NCBI GenBank assembly: GCA_035326705.1 | Contig: DAOLES010000003.1 | Location: 248,001 to 312,000, forward strand | DNA length: 64,000 nucleotides | DNA from: Oligoflexia bacterium | Lineage (GTDB): Bacteria > Bdellovibrionota_G > JALEGL01 | Reading direction: 5' to 3' | In this document: in pieces, positions 8,555-17,112 of the stretch | Numbering within the stretch: the stretch's first letter is position 1 | Layout: the number at the start of each line of letters is the position of its first letter | The notes under the pieces: generated by a model | The model's database searches: none | What the model saw: only the letters and a program-made list of their open reading frames with translations | Told to the model about the DNA's origin: nothing | Program-made: the position numbers and the translations under genes

Positions 8555-9134
8555 AGTTCACCGTACTATTTTTAACCTGCCCAACTGTCTTAGTATGGGA
8601 CGCTTATTGCTTATTCCTTTACTTTACTTTATTTTTAGTTGTTATGAATCTGCAGAAGCCATTAAATTCTACTCCTGCCTTATTTTTTCTTTGGCCATGT
8701 TTACTGATTTTTTGGATGGTTATATTGCGCGTAAAACCGGACAAATCACTTTTTTTGGCAAAGTTCTTGATCCAATGGCGGATAAACTCATGGTCACCAG
8801 TGCATTGTTACTCTTAATGGGACAAAATATGGTAGCGGTTTGGTTGGTGATCATCTTGATTGGACGAGAATTGGTGATCAATGCTTTACGTAGCATTGCT
8901 ATGGAACAAGGCATGCATATTTCATCCAGTGGTTTGGGTAAAAGTAAAACCATGGTTCAATCATTTGCAATTGCTTTTTTATTGTTGGGCGAGTTAACTT
9001 TACTTAAAAAGTACAACATCTCTGCTTCTGACTTAGGCTTAGGTTTATTGTATATTGCTACCGCCCTTTCTATACTTTCTGCAGGTGAATATTTTTACCT
9101 TTTCGCTAAAAATATAAAAAATACTGCCGCTTAA
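8526..9134 (+). CDS. pgsA: CDP-diacylglycerol-glycerol-3-phosphate 3-phosphatidyltransferase
   Basis: PgsA makes phosphatidylglycerol phosphate in the inner membrane. The CDP-alcohol phosphotransferase motif is intact: DFLDGYIARKTGQ followed by GKVLDPMADK. Several hydrophobic segments surround it, and NLPNCLSMGRLLLIP is the expected N terminus. I use the ATG at 8526; a TTG at 8514 is possible. No strong ribosome-binding site is visible, so coupling to the overlapping upstream transglycosylase gene is likely. Confidence 0.93.
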   Translation: MPQQHYNPSKVHRTIFNLPNCLSMGRLLLIPLLYFIFSCYESAEAIKFYSCLIFSLAMFTDFLDGYIARKTGQITFFGKVLDPMADKLMVTSALLLLMGQNMVAVWLVIILIGRELVINALRSIAMEQGMHISSSGLGKSKTMVQSFAIAFLLLGELTLLKKYNISASDLGLGLLYIATALSILSAGEYFYLFAKNIKNTAA

Positions 9135-9159
9135 TCAGCTAATTTGTTACAATAGACTT

Positions 9160-9531
9160 ATGAATGATCAAGATAAAGCGCTTTCTTTTTGGGATAAAAC
9201 TATTGAAAAACTTAAACAATGCAAAAATGAATCCGATCGTTTTTTTCATATTGGCAAAGTAAAACTGGATAAGACATTTTTGGAAAAAGAAAAACAACAA
9301 CACCTTGTAGTCTTAGGTGAAAAAGCCCTTGAATTGATAGAAAGCAATAAAATTAAAAATGCGGAACTTAAAGCCTTGAGCCAAAAAGTGATTGCTATCA
9401 ATAATCGCATCAACTCCAAATCTGATAAACTTAAAGACATCACCCACTCTAAAATTGAAACTGAAGAGAGCATTGAGACCTCCAAGCCTATGCGTAAAAA
9501 AACCTCGACCACAAAAAAAACTGACGAATAA
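9160..9531 (+). CDS. Small coiled-coil protein of unknown function
   Basis: This 123-residue protein is rich in Lys and Glu, with no signal peptide or membrane segment. The middle (about residues 35-95) is predicted to form a coiled coil, and the C terminus is a Lys/Thr-rich tail (KKTSTTKKTDE). It follows pgsA by 25 bases in the same orientation. The N-terminal FFHIGKVKLD segment looks conserved in style, but I do not recognise a family. Confidence 0.65.
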   Translation: MNDQDKALSFWDKTIEKLKQCKNESDRFFHIGKVKLDKTFLEKEKQQHLVVLGEKALELIESNKIKNAELKALSQKVIAINNRINSKSDKLKDITHSKIETEESIETSKPMRKKTSTTKKTDE

Positions 9532-9760
9532 GCTTTTGTAAGGTCTCATTCATTGCAAAACAAAAAGTTGCATTGGTGACCGTTGCCAATAGAGACATTG
9601 AGGAAGACATTGATAGTATTCTATGGCTGCACAGCTGCTAAAGAATGTCCTATAGGTCAATTTTTTGCAGACGGTGAAAAAATAGCGTGGTAAAATTGAT
9701 GCCGCTCAGAAAAAAAATTTGCATCTTTGCCCAAATACCATATAAGCACATATATCTTAT
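9532..9760 (+). other. Gap before tRNA-Ala
   Basis: No open frame of useful length is found. A short stretch (about 9575-9645) could encode TVANRDIEEDIDSILWLHSC and then stops, so it may be a gene remnant, but this is weak. The right end holds the tRNA promoter. Confidence 0.4.
9719..9746 (+). promoter_or_regulatory. Probable promoter of tRNA-Ala
   Basis: TTGCAT at 9719-9724 and TATAAG at 9741-9746 are 16 bases apart, and the tRNA begins 14 bases further on. The same TATAAG box precedes tRNA-Leu. Confidence 0.6.
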
Positions 9761-9836
9761 GGGGCCTTAGCTCAGCTGGGAGAGCGCAACGCTGGCAGCG
9801 TTGAGGTCAGGGGTTCGATCCCCCTAGGCTCCACCA
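9761..9836 (+). tRNA. tRNA-Ala (anticodon GGC)
   Basis: A full 76-base cloverleaf with the CCA end encoded. The acceptor stem GGGGCCT pairs with AGGCTCC and contains the G3-U70 wobble that identifies alanine tRNAs. The D-arm AGCTCAGCTGGGAGAGC is standard, the anticodon loop reads CTGGCAG with anticodon GGC, and the T-arm holds GGTTCGATCC. It decodes GCC/GCU-type alanine codons. Confidence 0.98.
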
Positions 9837-10270
9837 TTTTTCTTTAAAATAATGCTAGCTCTTAATTTATCTTTCTAATTCAATTTTGGTTTGGGATCGA
9901 ACACGTTCGTTTTTATCTTATGATGCCTTTGGCATCATGGCCTAGGTTCGACGGGTGCCATGAATCATAACGGTTCATTCAAAAACTATTGTGCATCTAG
10001 TCTATCAACTATTTCAACATCTAAACCATCATTTTTAAAACTAATTAATTTTCTAATCATCTCTGCGTGGGTTGGTAAAAGGTCAATATAGCTTCTTTTT
10101 TTAGATTTAAGATAATTAATTTCAGAGCCAAATTGTGTTTGAAACTCTCTGTCATACTGTAAAAACTGCTCAATTTTTTCAATTGGCAATTGATTTGACT
10201 AATGCTCTTATTAAGCTTATCAAATATCACCAGCTCAACATCAAACCAATTAATTAAAGGAGAAAATTTT
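9837..10270 (+). other. Accessory stretch after tRNA-Ala with hairpins and no convincing gene
   Basis: Just downstream of the tRNA are an inverted 10-base match to the T-arm (GGGATCGAAC, 9893-9902), a small CGAAC/GTTCG hairpin, a perfect hairpin with arms ATGATGCC and GGCATCAT around TTT (about 9919-9937), and a GGTTCGA (near 9946). The layout recalls debris left by insertions at a tRNA 3' end. A 67-residue minus-strand frame (9986-10189) is described separately. Confidence 0.45.
9986..10189 (-). CDS. Doubtful small ORF, possible gene remnant
   Basis: A 67-codon frame with a plausible charged helical composition (IEKIEQFLQYDREF, then SYIDLLPTHAEMIRKLISF). It has only a TTG start, no clear ribosome-binding site, and a stop codon four codons upstream. 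It could be the C-terminal end of a truncated gene. I recognise no family. Confidence 0.25.
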   Translation of the reverse strand: MPIEKIEQFLQYDREFQTQFGSEINYLKSKKRSYIDLLPTHAEMIRKLISFKNDGLDVEIVDRLDAQ

Positions 10271-10693
10271 ATGAGTACACTTATTGATCGTCTTACAAAG
10301 GCACAAAAATATGCAATGTCTATTCGTCCTAATGTTGGGGGTTTTCCAGTGCTAGCGGAAGTACTTCGTCAGGCGGATGTTAAAATGAATCGCTGGTCGT
10401 TACCGTCATGCCAGTCTGTTTACATAATGAAAGATGGTGCTGTGGTTCAACAAGGAACTCCACTTGTTAATGGTACCTATGATGTTCCACAGTTCGATCG
10501 AGATGCACTCATCAAAGCTATTCGGACAGATCAAGAGGGCCGCTGTTCTTTTCCTGAGTTTCTTCTTGCAACTTGGAATGCGGGAGTTATTGCATACGAT
10601 GCAGATTTTGTCGAACGTAAGGTTACCTATTATGGAGTCAATGGTGAGTCTTATGTTGAAGATTACCCAGAGGTCGAGTTAAAAAAACCCTGA
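10271..10693 (+). CDS. DUF1398 family protein
   Basis: This 140-residue protein matches the DUF1398 (YbcV-like) family. It has RPNVGGFPVLAEVLRQADV near the N terminus, then LPSCQSVY, GTPLVNGTYDVP, FPEFLLATWNAGV and the C-terminal VTYYGVNGESYVEDYPEVE. The molecular role of the family is unknown. The start at 10271 is supported by AAGGAG about eight bases upstream. It stands alone between remnants and is slightly richer in GC than its surroundings, so recent transfer is possible. Confidence 0.85.
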   Translation: MSTLIDRLTKAQKYAMSIRPNVGGFPVLAEVLRQADVKMNRWSLPSCQSVYIMKDGAVVQQGTPLVNGTYDVPQFDRDALIKAIRTDQEGRCSFPEFLLATWNAGVIAYDADFVERKVTYYGVNGESYVEDYPEVELKKP

Positions 10694-11004
10694 AGGGTGT
10701 GTAGTTTATAAGTAGTTTGCCGGCTTATATCAAGATAAAGAAAGACAAAGACCAATCTGGACGAATTTAAAATCTTTAGGCTCTATTTTAATAATTACAA
10801 AGATCTAAACCAAGGTAAAGTTTCTGCTGGGTTCTCAATGAAACTATATCTAATGCATAACTTATAGAGGGAAAAGCTTGTCCAGTATTGGCCTTCCATC
10901 ACTATTTACAACTTTAACTCTAATTTATGTTTCTCATAAGTTTTGACTTGGGATAAAATGCCTTTGTTTTATATTTGTGATGTCAGTAGCTTCAAGGTCT
11001 TAAA
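10694..11004 (+). other. Non-coding gap with a possible decayed reading frame
   Basis: About 310 bases with no intact gene. Two overlapping short frames on the plus strand read coherently: one through DKERQRPIWTNLKSLGSIL (from about 10735), the other FNNYKDLNQGKVSAGFSMK (to about 10865). They would join by a frameshift near 10785, suggesting the end of a broken gene. The identity is unknown. Confidence 0.35.
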
Positions 11005-11496
11005 TCAAAAAAAATAACTTTTATAAAAAATACCAAAAAAGCCTTTTTTCATAGCTATTGGGTAAGTGTCTTTTAGCCGTGTATGTTCATACTCATTTCT
11101 ACTTACTTTTATTTTAGCAATGTTATCCCCATCTTTTACCGTAAAATAAAAATGCATATTTATTTTACTAAAGCCACGAGAACCTGTTTCAGTATGCATA
11201 GAAACAACTTGTCCACTTTTAAAATAGACTTGATCTTTGACCGGTAAAACTGCATTAAAAAATGAAATCCATCCAGAACAAAACATAACCTGCATAATGC
11301 TAAACACTACAAAAAAAACAAGACAACTGAATATTTTATGATCTACATAGCCGCTTTTTCTATAGCCAATAATAATTAATAAAAGATTCATCAGAATAAT
11401 TGGGAAAAGAACAGTATCATAAGCCATTTTCCATGGTTCTAAGTAATTTGATACAAAAAGCAATGCTGACACTATGGTCAAAAAGGCACTTAACAA
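11005..11496 (-). CDS. Membrane protein of unknown function
   Basis: A 163-residue protein with three or four hydrophobic segments in its first ~100 residues (about 4-20, 28-45, 56-82) and a polar C-terminal domain of about 70 residues, which ends GFFGIFYKSYFF. The overall plan recalls small DUF3592-like membrane proteins, but I cannot confirm it. It has no clear operon partners: divergent from the hydrolase gene to its right. Confidence 0.65.
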   Translation of the reverse strand: MLSAFLTIVSALLFVSNYLEPWKMAYDTVLFPIILMNLLLIIIGYRKSGYVDHKIFSCLVFFVVFSIMQVMFCSGWISFFNAVLPVKDQVYFKSGQVVSMHTETGSRGFSKINMHFYFTVKDGDNIAKIKVSRNEYEHTRLKDTYPIAMKKGFFGIFYKSYFF

Positions 11497-11696
11497 AAGA
11501 AAATAAAATGGATATTTTACATGAGGATGTATAAGTTTTTATATTGAGCTTATGGTATAATGCGCCCTATTTTCATATCATAAACCTTTTGCCTTGTAAT
11601 ACAATTTAAAACTACCCTTTTAACAATCCTGACCGTTAATTTTTTTTTAACCTTTACTATTTGCGGCGGAGATATGTGATGTGTTAAACCATTGGA

Positions 11697-13025
11697 ATGA
11701 AAAAAATTGATTGGTTGCGCGATATCTCTTTGGATGAACTACAAGACATTCCCTACAACACTGTAGACAAATCTATTGTTGAACATGATTATGAGCAGCG
11801 GGGTTTTGTTTCTGTTCCCGTTGATTACTCACGGCCAGAAGGACCAAGTTTAGATATTTTTTATCGCTTTATGCCAGCACACAATCTTCCCATTACAGAC
11901 AACTCCAAACCCATTGTAGTTGTGATCAACGGTGGCCCAGGCATGGCTTCTTATGGCTATAGACCATATGATTTTGATTACACTGGTAAAGTAAAAGCTG
12001 AAGTCGATTACTTAGGTGAGTTATTAAACTATTTTAGGGTACTCATTATTGACCAAAGAGGTACGGATGGAAACTCAGCGCCTTTGGACCTGAACAATCC
12101 CAATATTAAACCTGAAATCATTGCGCGCTACTTTGACTCTCACCATATTGCCAGAGATCAACAAGAAGTCATTCAACAGGTGCTTGGTGAACAGCCCTTT
12201 TACATGATTGCGCAAAGCTATGGTGGTATGGTGGGCATGAGTTATTTAACCTTGGAAGGCATTGAACGTCTTCCAAAGGGTATTTGTTTTTCAGCTGCCG
12301 CCATGCCACATTCAGATTTTAAAAAAACCCATTTAAATAGACGAAAAAAGCAAAAACAACTTAACTTGAACTTAGAAGAAACACTACCCAACATTGGTTC
12401 AAAGATTTTACAGCTGAGAGATCATTTTACTGCCAATGGCTTAGAGGGTACAAACTTTCATTACCTATGGCGCTTTTTAGGTCAAAGTGAATTTGGCCAT
12501 TGGCAAAACAACATCTCAAATAAAATTGATGAGTTACTTGCTGCTAATAAATCAGGCTTAGAAACATTTATAGAAAATGAAAGTGGCAGTAACTTTCTTA
12601 ATTATATTTTATCTAATCCCATGTCTACACCCAACTATACCGATACAACTTTGAGTCAAGAAGTTACTGCATTGGTTCCTTATGAAAAAGAATGGATGTT
12701 GGATGAATGTTTTTTATTACAACGCATTGGACGCGATGGCTCATGGCGGGAAGAGCTCATTAATCAAATGGATGCTTTTCCACATCCAGGTACGCACTAT
12801 GCTTCACCTGAAACAATTAAAGATCGTTTCAGGCATACAAAAGTACTCTTTAGCTTGGCAGATGATGATATCTTTTTGCCTTTAGAAACTGTTCGTGAAA
12901 ACTCATCCAAATTTTATGTTAAAGGCATAAGCCAAGAAATTGTTTTACCCGGTGGACATAAAGCCATCTTTTTACCCAAAGGTGTTAAAGCTTTTTATGA
13001 TTGGACGCTTCATATTAAAAAATAA
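11697..13025 (+). CDS. Alpha/beta hydrolase, proline iminopeptidase-like (S33)
   Basis: The 442-residue protein has the features of the S33 peptidase branch of alpha/beta hydrolases: the oxyanion motif NGGPGMASYG (about residues 78-87), DQRGTDGNS, and the nucleophile elbow QSYGGM with Ser at about 174. The acid lies in LADDDIFLP and the His in LPGGHKAIF near residue 424. There is no signal peptide, so it is probably a cytoplasmic aminopeptidase acting on N-terminal proline or a related substrate. The large lid insertion is Lys-rich. A weak terminator-like hairpin with a T-run follows at 13040-13064. Confidence 0.88.
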   Translation: MKKIDWLRDISLDELQDIPYNTVDKSIVEHDYEQRGFVSVPVDYSRPEGPSLDIFYRFMPAHNLPITDNSKPIVVVINGGPGMASYGYRPYDFDYTGKVKAEVDYLGELLNYFRVLIIDQRGTDGNSAPLDLNNPNIKPEIIARYFDSHHIARDQQEVIQQVLGEQPFYMIAQSYGGMVGMSYLTLEGIERLPKGICFSAAAMPHSDFKKTHLNRRKKQKQLNLNLEETLPNIGSKILQLRDHFTANGLEGTNFHYLWRFLGQSEFGHWQNNISNKIDELLAANKSGLETFIENESGSNFLNYILSNPMSTPNYTDTTLSQEVTALVPYEKEWMLDECFLLQRIGRDGSWREELINQMDAFPHPGTHYASPETIKDRFRHTKVLFSLADDDIFLPLETVRENSSKFYVKGISQEIVLPGGHKAIFLPKGVKAFYDWTLHIKK

Positions 13026-13171
13026 AAATTTGACCCCACAATGGATTTAGACCCATTTTTTTTAACCATACTATCATGGACTTTTCATTTTCTTGTTTTT
13101 TGATTGATATCTTTCTCTGACAAATAGGTTTTGATATATTCTCGCCTAGAATATTCTTTATGCATATCTAT

Positions 13172-13597
13172 TTACTTAGATTTTTTATTCAAATGGTACG
13201 TTAATGCCAAATATATGCATTCTTTTATGGGGACACGATTATTGATTACATTTGTTTTTGAAAAAATAAGGGCTCTTTTATCTTCATATTCAAACATATC
13301 ATCAAAAAGTATTTTGTATTGCTCAATTAAATTGGTTTGGCAATGAACATACATCCCACATTGATTGGGTTTATTTTTATTCCAGGCCAAACGAATACTG
13401 GTCCCAATCTTTTTATCCTGAGCTCTATAACTGGGCTCTCCCCATTTTAAACTTTCTTCAATCTCACCAATGACAGGATTTTCTTTAGCAACTGCAAAAA
13501 TAAGTTCCCTAAGCTTGTATAAAAGAACTCTAAACTCTTTAGGATACTGATTAAACTTTTCTGCTACAGCTGGGTTGTTAAACTTGCTTTGCATCAA
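13172..13597 (-). CDS. DUF1801 family protein
   Basis: This 141-residue protein fits the DUF1801/YdhG-like fold: an N-terminal helix pair (FNQYPKEFRVLLYKLRELIF), then EIEESLKWGEPSYRA and a strand region with GTSIRLAW, CGMYVHCQT. The family function is unknown. It overlaps the end of tag by four bases and is probably translated from the same message. Confidence 0.82.
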   Translation of the reverse strand: MMQSKFNNPAVAEKFNQYPKEFRVLLYKLRELIFAVAKENPVIGEIEESLKWGEPSYRAQDKKIGTSIRLAWNKNKPNQCGMYVHCQTNLIEQYKILFDDMFEYEDKRALIFSKTNVINNRVPIKECIYLALTYHLNKKSK

Positions 13598-14199
13598 CCT
13601 ACCTTTTTCAATTGTTTTCTTGCGGTGGCTACTTTTTTACGCCACTGACAATCTTTAGCATGATCGTTGACCAATCCCATGGCTTGCATGAAAGCATACA
13701 TGGTGGTGGGGCCCACAAACTTAAAACCTCTTTTTTTTAAATCTTTGGATAAAGCAATGGATTCAGCAGATGTTGATACAACTATTGTATCATTGCCTAG
13801 GTGTTTGCTTTCATATTGCCAAACATAACTGGCAAAAGAACCATACTCTTTAACCAACGCTTGAACTTTTTTTGCATTGTTAATCACTGCTTCAATTTTA
13901 CCTCGGTGCCTCACAATCCCTTCATTTTTCAATAATGCTTCAACATCTTTGCTTGTAAACTTGGCCACTTTATAAAAATCAAATTGTTTAAAAGCCTTAC
14001 GGAAATTTTCTCTCTTGACCAAAATTGTTCTCCAACTCAAACCAGACTGAAAGCCTTCTAAAGATATTTTTTCAAACAAAGTAAAGTCATTTTGCACGGG
14101 GTAACCCCATTCGTGATCATGGTAATCTATATACTCTTGAGTAGCTGTACACCAGCGGCAGCGTTTTTGACCATCTTCACACAAAATTGCTTTATTCAT
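13594..14199 (-). CDS. tag: DNA-3-methyladenine glycosylase I
   Basis: Tag removes 3-methyladenine from alkylated DNA. The zinc site of the family is visible: the N-terminal Cys in KRCRW, the His in DYHDHEWG and the C-terminal NDHAKDC pair. The helix-hairpin-helix core (FEKISLEGFQSGLSWRTIL, RHRGKIEAVINNA) and GFKFVGPTTMYAFMQAMG are typical. I place the start at 14199, where AGGAG lies eight bases upstream; an in-frame ATG at 14205 is too close to that site. The gene start is followed upstream by a family A palindrome. Confidence 0.94.
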   Translation of the reverse strand: MNKAILCEDGQKRCRWCTATQEYIDYHDHEWGYPVQNDFTLFEKISLEGFQSGLSWRTILVKRENFRKAFKQFDFYKVAKFTSKDVEALLKNEGIVRHRGKIEAVINNAKKVQALVKEYGSFASYVWQYESKHLGNDTIVVSTSAESIALSKDLKKRGFKFVGPTTMYAFMQAMGLVNDHAKDCQWRKKVATARKQLKKVG

Positions 14200-14213
14200 T
14201 CTCATTTCTCCTA

Positions 14214-14244
14214 ATCTCAAAAGGTAGGCCGTACCTTTTGAGAT
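14214..14244 (-). repeat. Palindromic repeat, family A copy 1
   Basis: A perfect inverted repeat: left arm ATCTCAAAAGGTA (14214-14226), a five-base GGCCG centre, and the exact complementary arm (14232-14244). Read on the minus strand it is identical to 30 bases of copy 2 (49676-49705). It lies between the start of tag and the end of the ABC ATPase gene. Confidence 0.95.
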
Positions 14245-14264
14245 TTAAATGACGACGCAATTCA

Positions 14265-15353
14265 TTAAATTTTTTCACCTGTAGCAGGATCAAAAAATAA
14301 AAATTTAGCCTGATTTAAATAAAAACTCATGCTCTCACCTTTTGCACAAACATGTTTTGGTCTGCAGCGGGCAACCACTTGTTTACCATTCATAGAAGTA
14401 TGCACCAAGGTATCTGCCCCCGTTGGCTCCGTAAACTCAACACTACTTTTAACTTCATAAGGATTTAAAGTTCTACTGGGTTTAGACGTTATATCTTCTG
14501 GACGAATTCCAACTAAAACTTTTTTATAGTCTGACAACGCTTCTGGTGCATCCAGTTGATAGTTTGCATCTGTTGTTTGAAGATTAAAAAACTTTTTTTG
14601 ACCATTGTTCTTAATTTCGGCTTCAACAATATTCATGCTTGGAGATCCCATAAATTGCGCAACATAGGTATTGACCGGATGCGCATAAATATTTTCTGGA
14701 GTATCCAACTGTACCACTTCACCCTCTTTCATAACAGCTACTCTGTCTCCCAAGGTCATGGCTTCAATTTGATCATGGGTCACATACACTGTGGCACAGT
14801 TTTGACTATCATGCAGTTGCCTAATTTCTTTGCGCATACCCACACGTAATTTTGCATCCAAGTTACTCAAAGGTTCATCGAACAAAAACAAAGAAGGCGT
14901 CCTGGCCATAGCTCTACCCATAGCCACCCGTTGTCTTTGCCCACCAGAAAGTTTAGCCGGTTTTCTGGTTAAAAGATGTTCTATCTCCAGTGACTTAGCT
15001 ACCTCATCAATTCTTTTATCAATGTACTCTTTAGAACGTTTGCGCATTTTCATGCCAAAGGCTAAGTTATCTCTTACAGTCATGTTAGGATACAGTGCAT
15101 AAGACTGAAACACCATGGCAATGTCTCTATCTTTGGGTAGAAGCTCTGTTACATTTTTATCGGTAATAAAAATATCCCCTGAATCTGGTTTTTCTAAACC
15201 TGCAATACAATTGAGCAGAGTACTTTTTCCGCAGCCGCTGGGGCCAACCAAAATTAAAAATTCTCCTGCTTGCAAAGATAAATTAATATCTTTTAAAATC
15301 TGTTGTTGTCCAAAAGATTTATTTAAATTGCTGATTTGCAAAGCTTGTGTCAT
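14265..15353 (-). CDS. Sugar ABC importer ATPase (MalK/UgpC type)
   Basis: This ATPase powers the adjacent sugar permease. It has Walker A GPSGCGKST at about residues 38-46, Q-loop FQSYALYPNMTV, signature LSGGQRQR, Walker B LFLFDEPLSNLDAKLR and the H-loop THDQIEA. The C-terminal ~120 residues form the MalK-type regulatory OB domain (GIRPEDI, VVARCRP). Length (362) is typical. It is the last gene of the glk-gtsABC-ATPase run, eight bases after gtsC. Confidence 0.94.
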   Translation of the reverse strand: MTQALQISNLNKSFGQQQILKDINLSLQAGEFLILVGPSGCGKSTLLNCIAGLEKPDSGDIFITDKNVTELLPKDRDIAMVFQSYALYPNMTVRDNLAFGMKMRKRSKEYIDKRIDEVAKSLEIEHLLTRKPAKLSGGQRQRVAMGRAMARTPSLFLFDEPLSNLDAKLRVGMRKEIRQLHDSQNCATVYVTHDQIEAMTLGDRVAVMKEGEVVQLDTPENIYAHPVNTYVAQFMGSPSMNIVEAEIKNNGQKKFFNLQTTDANYQLDAPEALSDYKKVLVGIRPEDITSKPSRTLNPYEVKSSVEFTEPTGADTLVHTSMNGKQVVARCRPKHVCAKGESMSFYLNQAKFLFFDPATGEKI

Positions 15354-15360
15354 TTTTTAT

Positions 15361-16230
15361 CTATCCTTTTACTGAACCTGCGGTTAAGCCTCTAACAAAA
15401 TACTTACCCGCTAAAATATAAACCAATAGCGTTGGAATAGCCGCAATAATGGCTGCTGCCATATGTACGTTGTACTCTTTTTCTCCCATAGATACATTGA
15501 CCAAGTTATTCAATGCTACTGTAATGGGTTGTGTGTCTGCACTAGAAAAAATGACCCCAAACAAAAAGTCATTCCATATTTGGGTAAACTGCCAGATAAC
15601 CGTTACAGTGATAATGGGTCCTGACAAGGGCAATAAGATTTTAAAAAAAATACTGAAAAAATGCGCGCCATCAACTTTTGCTGCATTGACAAGTTCTGAT
15701 GGTACGTTGGTATAGTAGTTTCTAAAAAACAAAGTGGTACCAGCAACACCATAAATCACATGCACCAGGACCAATCCCCAATAAGAGTTAGACAAGCCCA
15801 CTTTTCCTAAAAGTTGTGCCATGGGTAAAATAATGATTTGAAAAGGAATAAAACACCCCACCAAAAGTGCTGTAAAAAAAATATCAGACCCTTTGAACTT
15901 CCAATGAGAAAATATATACCCATTCAAGGCACCAATGGCTGTAGATATGACAACTGCTGGCACAACAATTTTAATAGAGTTGAAAAAATAAGGTTTAACG
16001 CCTTCACAAGCAATGCTTGCGCACGCGCTATCCCACGCTCTAAACCAAGCAGATAAATCAATGCTTGTAGGTAGAGACAATAAGCTGCCCGAGCGAATAT
16101 CAGCCATACTTTTAAATGAGGTCATCAACATCACTAAAAAAGGAACCAAATAATACAAAGCCATCAAAACTAAGACACTGTATATTACGCCACGTATCAG
16201 TGTATTTCTTTGTTGAGAGTTTTGTACCAT
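15361..16230 (-). CDS. gtsC: Sugar ABC importer permease, MalG/GtsC type
   Basis: A 289-residue inner-membrane permease with about six membrane segments and the EAA-like loop near residues 185-205 (ELVNAAKVDGAHFFSIFFKILLP is the coupling-helix region that contacts the ATPase). The C terminus, YFVRGLTAGSVKG, is characteristic of MalG-type permeases. Its ATG overlaps the stop of gtsB by one base (TAATG). Together with gtsAB it should import glucose or a related hexose. Confidence 0.92.
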   Translation of the reverse strand: MVQNSQQRNTLIRGVIYSVLVLMALYYLVPFLVMLMTSFKSMADIRSGSLLSLPTSIDLSAWFRAWDSACASIACEGVKPYFFNSIKIVVPAVVISTAIGALNGYIFSHWKFKGSDIFFTALLVGCFIPFQIIILPMAQLLGKVGLSNSYWGLVLVHVIYGVAGTTLFFRNYYTNVPSELVNAAKVDGAHFFSIFFKILLPLSGPIITVTVIWQFTQIWNDFLFGVIFSSADTQPITVALNNLVNVSMGEKEYNVHMAAAIIAAIPTLLVYILAGKYFVRGLTAGSVKG

Positions 16231-17111
16231 TACTTTGACTCCTTGGTTTGTGCATAAACAAATGGCACAATGATTGCCATAACTGCCATCAACATCATCA
16301 CTGCACTGGCTGAGCCCATGGCCATTTTACTGCGTTGAAAGGCAAAGGTATACATAAAGGTGGCAGGCAACTCTGTTGCGTAACCTGGTCCCCCTTGCGT
16401 TAAAGCCATGACCAAATCAAAACTTTTAATGGCGATGTGGGTTAAAATCATAATGGCACTAAAAAATACAGGGGACATGCTTGGAATGATTACTTTACGG
16501 TAGATTTGCCAGGTATTGGCGCCATCAATCTGTGCGGCTTGAATCATTTTTTCATCTACACCTCTTAAGCCAGATAAAAATAAAGCCATGACAAAACCAG
16601 AAGACTGCCAAACCGCGGCAATGACCACGGTATAAATGGCCATCTTTGGATTGACCAGCCAATCAAAACTGGCATTAGCAAAACCCATATTTTGTAAAAC
16701 TTTTTCTACCCCATGACTTGGGTTGAGCATCCATTTCCAGGCTGTACCTGTGACAATGAAAGATAATGCCATTGGATACAAATAGATGCTTCGAATGGTA
16801 TTTTCCATTCTAATTTTCTGATCTAAAAATATAGCCAAGACCAAACCTAAAACAATGGATATTCCTACATACAAGCTACTAAAAATTCCCAGATTTTTAA
16901 TGGCAATCCACCAGCGATCATTTTGAAAAAGTTTATCATACTGTTCAAGACCAACAAACGTGTGACTGGGTAATAAAGTAGAGTTGGTCATGGATAGCCA
17001 TACCGTCCAAGCAATAAATCCGTAGATGAATACCACTGCCATTAAAAGTGTTGGAGAAATCATTACTTTAGCAACAGATTTCTCCCAGAGACGATGTAGC
17101 TTAACTTTCAA
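16230..17111 (-). CDS. gtsB: Sugar ABC importer permease, MalF/GtsB type
   Basis: A 293-residue inner-membrane permease with six hydrophobic segments and the coupling loop around QAAQIDGANTWQIYRKVIIPSM. The ALTQGGPGYATE segment is typical of UgpA/MalF-like permeases. The start appears to be a TTG one base after the gtsA stop, preceded by AAAGG in the gtsA tail; an internal ATG (MISPTLLMAV) is the alternative. It partners with gtsC. Confidence 0.92.
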   Translation of the reverse strand: MKVKLHRLWEKSVAKVMISPTLLMAVVFIYGFIAWTVWLSMTNSTLLPSHTFVGLEQYDKLFQNDRWWIAIKNLGIFSSLYVGISIVLGLVLAIFLDQKIRMENTIRSIYLYPMALSFIVTGTAWKWMLNPSHGVEKVLQNMGFANASFDWLVNPKMAIYTVVIAAVWQSSGFVMALFLSGLRGVDEKMIQAAQIDGANTWQIYRKVIIPSMSPVFFSAIMILTHIAIKSFDLVMALTQGGPGYATELPATFMYTFAFQRSKMAMGSASAVMMLMAVMAIIVPFVYAQTKESK

Positions 17112-17112
17112 C

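Noticed and set aside
13040..13064. Terminator after the S33 hydrolase gene
   Set aside because: The stem is only five bases (AATGG/CCATT); too weak to list as a terminator, although a T-run follows.
13131..13346. Plus-strand frame opposite the DUF1801 gene
   Set aside because: It overlaps a well-supported gene on the other strand and has no supporting signals.
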